Below, piece after piece: positions 35,552 to 39,742 of a stretch of DNA of 39,742 nucleotides. The stretch's first letter is position 1. Each line of letters starts with the position of its first letter. The DNA is from Phycisphaerales bacterium (GTDB lineage Bacteria > Planctomycetota > Phycisphaerae > Phycisphaerales > SM1A02): contig JAKVBT010000008.1 of assembly GCA_022446905.1 (NCBI GenBank), forward strand, positions 26,421 through 66,162, given 5' to 3'. Made by a program: the position numbers and the translations under genes. The notes under the pieces were generated by a model that was not told the DNA's origin, ran no database searches, and worked only from the letters and a program-made list of their open reading frames with translations.

Positions 35552-37168
35552 ATGCTCGATTGGTTGACAGTCATCTCGCTTGCAATCACAGCACAAGCCC
35601 CTACGGTTGCTCCGCCGCTTCCGGCTGAGCGGAAGGCTGATGTCGTAGCGATTCTGCCAATTACTGGCGAGATTGACTCCATCACGACCGCCTCGCTCCG
35701 GCGGCGACTTGCTCAGGCCAATGCCATTGGCGCCGATTCCATCGTGCTGGAACTGAATACTCCTGGGGGCAGCCTGCTCGACACCCTCGAGATCACGCAC
35801 ATCATCCGCAATGAAGCGCCCGCCAATACGGTTGCTTGGATTCACCCTTTCGCATTTTCGGCAGGTACCGTCATTGCACTCTCTGCCCGTGAAATTGTGA
35901 CCAGCCCAGACGCCATGTTTGGAGATGCCGCCCCAGTCACGCCACTGGGTCCCATACCAGCAACCGAGCGTGCCAAAGTCGAATCGCCGCTGCTTGCAGA
36001 GGTCATTGACGCCGCGCGGCTTCGCGGCTACGACGAACAACTGGTGCAGGCCTTTGTCAGTGTCGGCATCGAACTATGGATGCTCCGCCATCACGACGGA
36101 GGCCAAGTTGTGTTTGTAGGACGTGATGAGTATGAGTCGGTCTATGGCGCAGCGCCGCCACAAGCACTACCGCCGATCACACCACCCGATGACGGTAGCG
36201 AAATCGAAGTCCACCCACTCCTAAGCATGTTGGCAGGGATGCAGGCGGGCGCTGCAGATGACGGCGAAGCCCTCGGTGGCGAGCCGCTACGGCTGGCAAC
36301 ACCGCGGGCCATTCTTGGGCCACAGGATGCCACCGACTATGACGTTGTTGGACAGGTTGTCCCAGCCGACCGATTATTGACCCTCAAGCCGTGGCAAGCA
36401 GAGTTGTATGGACTCTCCCGTGGCACGGTCGCAGACGATGAGGCAATGCGGCGATGGCTTGGCGCTTCCACGGTGGTCCGCATCGAACCGGATTGGTCAG
36501 AGTCAATGGTGCAGGTTCTGATGAGTTGGCCTATCCGCATTTCGCTGGTTGCTGTGCTTGTCATCTGCATTCTCATTGAAATGGCGCTCCCAGGCACCGG
36601 GTGGTTTGGATTGGGTGCCTTGGTAGCACTGGCAGGACTGGTCGGCGCACCGGCCTTGATTGGAATGGCTGACTGGTGGGATCTCGCAGCGATCGGCCTC
36701 GGGTTGATACTGATCGCTACCGAGTTGTTGCTGATCCCCGGCACGCTCATCGCCGGACTGACTGGGGCAGTCTTGGTGTTATTTGGCTTAGTCAGCAGTG
36801 CGGTCAGTGGTGACTTGACCAGCGATGCCTCACAGACGCTGTTTGTCCAAGGCGGAGTCATCGTGCTGATCGGCGCTGCAATTGGTCTGCTCATTGGTGG
36901 AGTGGTGATCCGCAAACTTGGCGGAATTCGCAGTGGCCCGCTGGTGCTGGAAGATATGGTCGGCCAACAACCTGCGTTACATGATGATGACACACCCCAG
37001 GTCGGTGCTACCGGCGTTGCCGTCACCGATCTTCGACCCTCAGGCCGGGTTCGTGTCGATGATCGCGTCGTCGATGCAGTATGCTCAGGTCGGTGGATTG
37101 AAGCCGGAACACCAATTCGCTTTGTGTCCTGCGGCCTGATCTGCCATGTGGAGCCAATCGACTCATGA
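35552..37168 (+). CDS. Long NfeD protein: ClpP-class serine protease, TM block and NfeD domain
   Basis: This 538-residue membrane protein is of the long NfeD (NfeD1b) class. A signal peptide (about 1-16) leads to a ClpP/SppA-like protease domain with LNTPGGSLLDT, the nucleophile Ser103 in AFSAGT and a likely general base Lys142 in ERAKVES, a spacing close to that of archaeal 1510-N proteases. About five TM helices follow (roughly residues 330-455), and the C-terminal soluble OB-fold domain begins near residue 485 (GATGVAVTDLRPSGRVRVDD). Characterised relatives cleave stomatin tails. The next two genes are a short NfeD and a flotillin, the usual partners, and the stop overlaps the next start by 4 bases. 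A loop of about 100 residues between the protease and TM parts is longer than usual. Confidence 0.9.
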   Translation: MLDWLTVISLAITAQAPTVAPPLPAERKADVVAILPITGEIDSITTASLRRRLAQANAIGADSIVLELNTPGGSLLDTLEITHIIRNEAPANTVAWIHPFAFSAGTVIALSAREIVTSPDAMFGDAAPVTPLGPIPATERAKVESPLLAEVIDAARLRGYDEQLVQAFVSVGIELWMLRHHDGGQVVFVGRDEYESVYGAAPPQALPPITPPDDGSEIEVHPLLSMLAGMQAGAADDGEALGGEPLRLATPRAILGPQDATDYDVVGQVVPADRLLTLKPWQAELYGLSRGTVADDEAMRRWLGASTVVRIEPDWSESMVQVLMSWPIRISLVAVLVICILIEMALPGTGWFGLGALVALAGLVGAPALIGMADWWDLAAIGLGLILIATELLLIPGTLIAGLTGAVLVLFGLVSSAVSGDLTSDASQTLFVQGGVIVLIGAAIGLLIGGVVIRKLGGIRSGPLVLEDMVGQQPALHDDDTPQVGATGVAVTDLRPSGRVRVDDRVVDAVCSGRWIEAGTPIRFVSCGLICHVEPIDS

Positions 37169-37692
37169 GTCTGCTGTCTCAAGTTCCAACCAATCCCGAG
37201 GATAGTTCCCTGTTGTGGGGATTTATCTTGGTGGGAGGTGCCATTTTCTTGATCGCGCTCGAACTGGTGGTGCCAAGCGGCGGCATTCTCGGCCTGCTTG
37301 CTGCTGCATCGCTGATTGGAGCCCTCGCCGCCTTCTTTGCTTACTCCACCACTGCTGGCATCGCCGCCGTGGCCGCCGTTGTCATTCTTGGGCCAGTCCT
37401 GGCCTGGGTCGTTTGGCGATGGTGGTCTGGAACCGCCCTGGCTAGGCGTTTTGTCCTTGAGGAGGAGGTCGAGGGACATGTCGCCTTTGAAGGCGATACG
37501 CTGCTCGATCGCGAGGGTGTCGCCGAAACCGACCTCAGGCCAATCGGCACCGTGCGCATTGGGCAGCAGCGAATGGACGCCCTGTCTGAGCAAGGGATGA
37601 TTCCTGCGGGGACCACCGTGCGGGTTATTCAAGTGCTCGACAATCAGGTCAAAGTTCGCTCAATGGAAAGGGATGAGGAGATCACAACATGA
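37165..37692 (+). CDS. Short NfeD-family membrane protein
   Basis: This 175-residue protein has three to four TM segments in the first ~90 residues ([21 protein letters not shown], then two further helices) and a C-terminal NfeD OB-fold domain. That domain contains [27 protein letters not shown], the same motif as the end of the long NfeD upstream. It lacks the protease domain. It overlaps the long NfeD gene and the floA gene by 4 bases each, so all three are translationally coupled. In other bacteria short NfeD proteins work with the FloA/FloT flotillins in membrane microdomains. The direct role is unknown. Confidence 0.9.
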   Translation: MSLLSQVPTNPEDSSLLWGFILVGGAIFLIALELVVPSGGILGLLAAASLIGALAAFFAYSTTAGIAAVAAVVILGPVLAWVVWRWWSGTALARRFVLEEEVEGHVAFEGDTLLDREGVAETDLRPIGTVRIGQQRMDALSEQGMIPAGTTVRVIQVLDNQVKVRSMERDEEITT

Positions 37693-38717
37693 ACCACTTG
37701 CTAGCACTGGACAATGTCGCCCTAGGCGCCATCATCGTTGGCGGGATCATCCTGCTGATCATTTTCCTGTTCGTGTTTCAGTACATCGGACTTTGGCTGC
37801 AAGCATGGATCTCTGGCGCACCGGTGCGCTTTATCGATCTCGTCATGATGCGATTCCGAAAGGTCAAACCAAAACTGATTGTCGAAAATCGCATCACCGC
37901 TAAAAAGGCCGGAATCGAGTTGTCGACAGCTCAATTGGAATCCCATTATCTCGCTGGTGGTCACGTCACCGGCGTGACCCGTGCTGTCATCGCAGCAGGG
38001 AAGGCCAAGATTGAACTCGACTGGAGTGTTGCTACCGCCATCGATTTGGCAGGACGTGACATTTTGGACGCCGTGAGAACAAGCGTGAATCCCAAGGTGA
38101 TCGACTGCCCAAGCAATGAAAGTGGAAGATCGACCGTTGATGCGGTTGCTAAGGACGGCATCAAGTTGTGCGCCCGCGCCCGGGTCACGGTTCGCACCAA
38201 CATTGAACGCCTTGTCGGCGGCGCGACGGAAGAGACCATCATTGCTCGTGTCGGCGAAGGCATTGTGTCAACCATTGGCTCGGCCCCCAACCACCTGGCC
38301 GTGCTTGAGAACCCCGATGAGATCTCAAGAACCGTGCTCCAGAAAGGTCTCGACGCGGGAACTGCCTATGAGATTCTGTCCATTGACATCGCGGACATCG
38401 ATGTGGGCGAGAATATCGGCGCGAGACTACAAGCTGACCAAGCGACGGCTGATACCAAGCGATACCAAGCAACCGCTGAACAACGTCGCGCCATGGCAGT
38501 CGCGCAGGAAGCAGAACAACTTGCAGAAGTCCAAAAGAACCGTGCCTTGGTCGTACTCGCTGAAGCCGAAGTACCCAAAGCCATGGCCGAGGCCTTCCGC
38601 AGCGGCAATATGGGCATCATGGATTACTACCGGATGAAGAACCTCATTTCGGACACCGACATGCGTGACAGCATTTCACGCAGTGGTGACCCTCCAAATT
38701 CCGGCAAGAGATCCTGA
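37689..38717 (+). CDS. floA: Flotillin-like protein FloA (SPFH family)
   Basis: This 342-residue SPFH protein builds scaffold patches in the membrane. An N-terminal membrane hairpin (residues about 10-45, [26 protein letters not shown]) is followed by [17 protein letters not shown], the bacterial FloA signature. The SPFH domain contains LELDW-like [18 protein letters not shown] and [22 protein letters not shown], and a C-terminal Ala/Glu-rich coiled coil runs from about 255 to 300. The end, [19 protein letters not shown], is typical. It overlaps the short NfeD gene by 4 bases. The arrangement long NfeD, short NfeD, FloA is known from other bacteria; the CNNM-type gene that follows after 9 bases is an addition. 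Confidence 0.95.
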   Translation: MNHLLALDNVALGAIIVGGIILLIIFLFVFQYIGLWLQAWISGAPVRFIDLVMMRFRKVKPKLIVENRITAKKAGIELSTAQLESHYLAGGHVTGVTRAVIAAGKAKIELDWSVATAIDLAGRDILDAVRTSVNPKVIDCPSNESGRSTVDAVAKDGIKLCARARVTVRTNIERLVGGATEETIIARVGEGIVSTIGSAPNHLAVLENPDEISRTVLQKGLDAGTAYEILSIDIADIDVGENIGARLQADQATADTKRYQATAEQRRAMAVAQEAEQLAEVQKNRALVVLAEAEVPKAMAEAFRSGNMGIMDYYRMKNLISDTDMRDSISRSGDPPNSGKRS

Positions 38718-38726
38718 TCAAGACCG

Positions 38727-39742
38727 TTGAGCGAACCCACCATTCCTGAATTCTGGACAGCCCTCGATATCGGGCTGGCGATATCTCTTCCGGCATTGCT
38801 TGCAGGCAGTGCGTTCTTCAGCAGCGCCGAGACTGCATTGTTTGGCATGAACGCTGCGCAACGCGCTCAACTTGCTCGTTCTGGCCATACCGCTGCATTG
38901 TCATTGCTTCGACAACCGCGCATGTTGTTGATCACACTGCTAATGGGCAACATGCTCATCAACACCCTTTACTTTGTTATCTCTTCTGTGCTTTTGATGC
39001 GTCAACCATGGGGCGGTTGGGGCGCCGCACTTTTACCCCTTGGACTCTTGTTGATACTCGTCCTGTTCGGTGAAATTGCCCCGAAAATGACTGCCGCTTC
39101 CAGACCAGTGACACTCAGCAAATGGATCGGCCCACCGCTGCACGCAGGTCATTTGGCCATCGGACCATTGCGCCGCATACTTGATCGGCTGATTATCCAG
39201 CCGTTGGCCTCCCTGACTGTGTCCCAGCCTCCGAATCCACTCTCTATTGAAGAACTCGGCGCACTGCTTGAACTATCGGGCGCTGATGGCTTGGTCGATT
39301 CTCACGAACAGGCCTTGCTCGCTGATGTGTTGGCACTTGGCAATACCACTGTGCGGGACGTGATGACGCCACGAACACGCATGTCAACCCTGGCAACAGA
39401 TTCCACAGCCGCAGACGTAGATGGTCTCTTCAAGTCACATCGATTGATGCGTGTGCCAGTGCATGGACGCAACCGCGATGACATCGTAGGCATCCTTCAC
39501 GCCAAGGACTGGGCTCGTTCACCAGGACCACTGACTGATCTTGCACGCCCAGTTCTACACATTCCAGAAGATGCCCGTGTTGATCTTGCACTTCGCACGA
39601 TGCGCCAAGAACGTCGGCAAACGGCGATTGTCGTCGATGAGTTTGGCGGCACAGCCGGGGTCGTTGATCTGCAGGATCTCATTGAACCGATCGTCGGCGA
39701 AATTTCTGAGTCCACCAGCCAATCGATCGGCCAAGCTAGGCC
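38727..39742 (+). CDS. CNNM/CorC-type DUF21-CBS membrane protein (3' truncated)
   Basis: This frame runs from 38727 to the window end without a stop (338 codons). Its only early in-frame start is TTG at 38727, because the floA stop TGA lies in the same frame 9 bases upstream and the first internal ATG is inside a TM helix. The N-terminal DUF21/CNNM domain has three to four TM helices with FFSSAETALFG (30-40), GNMLINTLYF and FGEIAPKMTA, the hallmarks of this Mg2+/Co2+ efflux family. A CBS pair follows (VMTPRTRMSTL, RLMRVPVHGRNRDDIVGILHAKDW, then IVVDEFGGTAGVVDLQDLIEPIVGEI). The transporter-associated CorC/HlyC domain would lie beyond the window. It follows floA by 9 bases, so it is probably in the same operon. 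Confidence 0.9.
   Translation, partial: MSEPTIPEFWTALDIGLAISLPALLAGSAFFSSAETALFGMNAAQRAQLARSGHTAALSLLRQPRMLLITLLMGNMLINTLYFVISSVLLMRQPWGGWGAALLPLGLLLILVLFGEIAPKMTAASRPVTLSKWIGPPLHAGHLAIGPLRRILDRLIIQPLASLTVSQPPNPLSIEELGALLELSGADGLVDSHEQALLADVLALGNTTVRDVMTPRTRMSTLATDSTAADVDGLFKSHRLMRVPVHGRNRDDIVGILHAKDWARSPGPLTDLARPVLHIPEDARVDLALRTMRQERRQTAIVVDEFGGTAGVVDLQDLIEPIVGEISESTSQSIGQAR

Noticed and set aside
36337-37632. A long minus-strand open frame opposite the NfeD genes
   Set aside because: It is Pro/Ser/Thr-rich with no recognisable domain and lies wholly opposite two well-supported NfeD genes that overlap by ATGA.
1-39742. CRISPR arrays, transposases, integrases, tRNA or rRNA genes
   Set aside because: I looked for regular direct repeats, recombinase motifs and conserved RNA elements and found none I could support.

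Overview
The window looks like chromosomal DNA of a Gram-negative planctomycete, most likely from the Phycisphaerae. Four features point that way. A secreted beta-helix protein ends in a dockerin-like tail closing on TWGPC. A complete Alternative Complex III plus caa3 oxidase operon replaces bc1. The aroD-aroE genes are fused, and two large pseudopilins with an 'ADG/SDG' motif sit in tandem. LPS core genes (hldE, lpxK, a GT9 glycosyltransferase) show that an outer membrane is made. This placement is inference: no rRNA or other marker gene is present. I see no mobile element, CRISPR array, tRNA or rRNA, and the region reads as ordinary core chromosome.

Layout. 1-2268 (+) holds the 3' part of an M1-family metallopeptidase. 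2272-3543 (-) is a secreted beta-helix protein. 3601-17757 (-) is one tightly packed respiratory operon, transcribed from high to low coordinates: actA-actB-actC-actD-actE-actF, a small one-TM protein, SCO, ctaC, ctaD, ctaE, ctaF and a second short subunit III. Together these move electrons from quinol through ACIII and its haems to the CuA/cytochrome c subunit and then to oxygen. Subunit I carries the YSHP helix-VI motif of A2-type oxidases. A perfect TGTGA-N6-TCACA palindrome lies just before actA.

17900-26817 is a mixed housekeeping stretch: tatD (-), a leaderless BtuF-like binding protein (+), a DUF1573 protein (-), clpB (+), aroC (+), aroDE (-) and a probable split-barrel/DUF2470 protein (+). 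aroC and aroDE meet on a single CTAG that is the stop codon for both.

26839-30951 (-) is a translationally coupled envelope operon: GT9 heptosyltransferase-like, maf, lpxK, hldE. 31063-32430 (+) is a membrane-anchored Ser/Thr kinase whose N-terminus resembles the MshEN (GspE/PilB N-terminal) domain. A convergent RidA-family gene follows, then two large pseudopilin genes separated by a strong hairpin. 35552-39742 (+) is a membrane-quality/raft operon: long NfeD (ClpP-class protease plus NfeD), short NfeD, FloA-type flotillin, and a CNNM/CorC-type DUF21-CBS transporter that starts at TTG and runs off the window.

I found no clearly new defence or mobile system. The most interesting items are the His-rich tails spread over several respiratory subunits, the CRP-like site before the operon, the MshEN-like kinase next to the pseudopilins, the orphan leaderless BtuF-like protein, and the duplicate subunit III.
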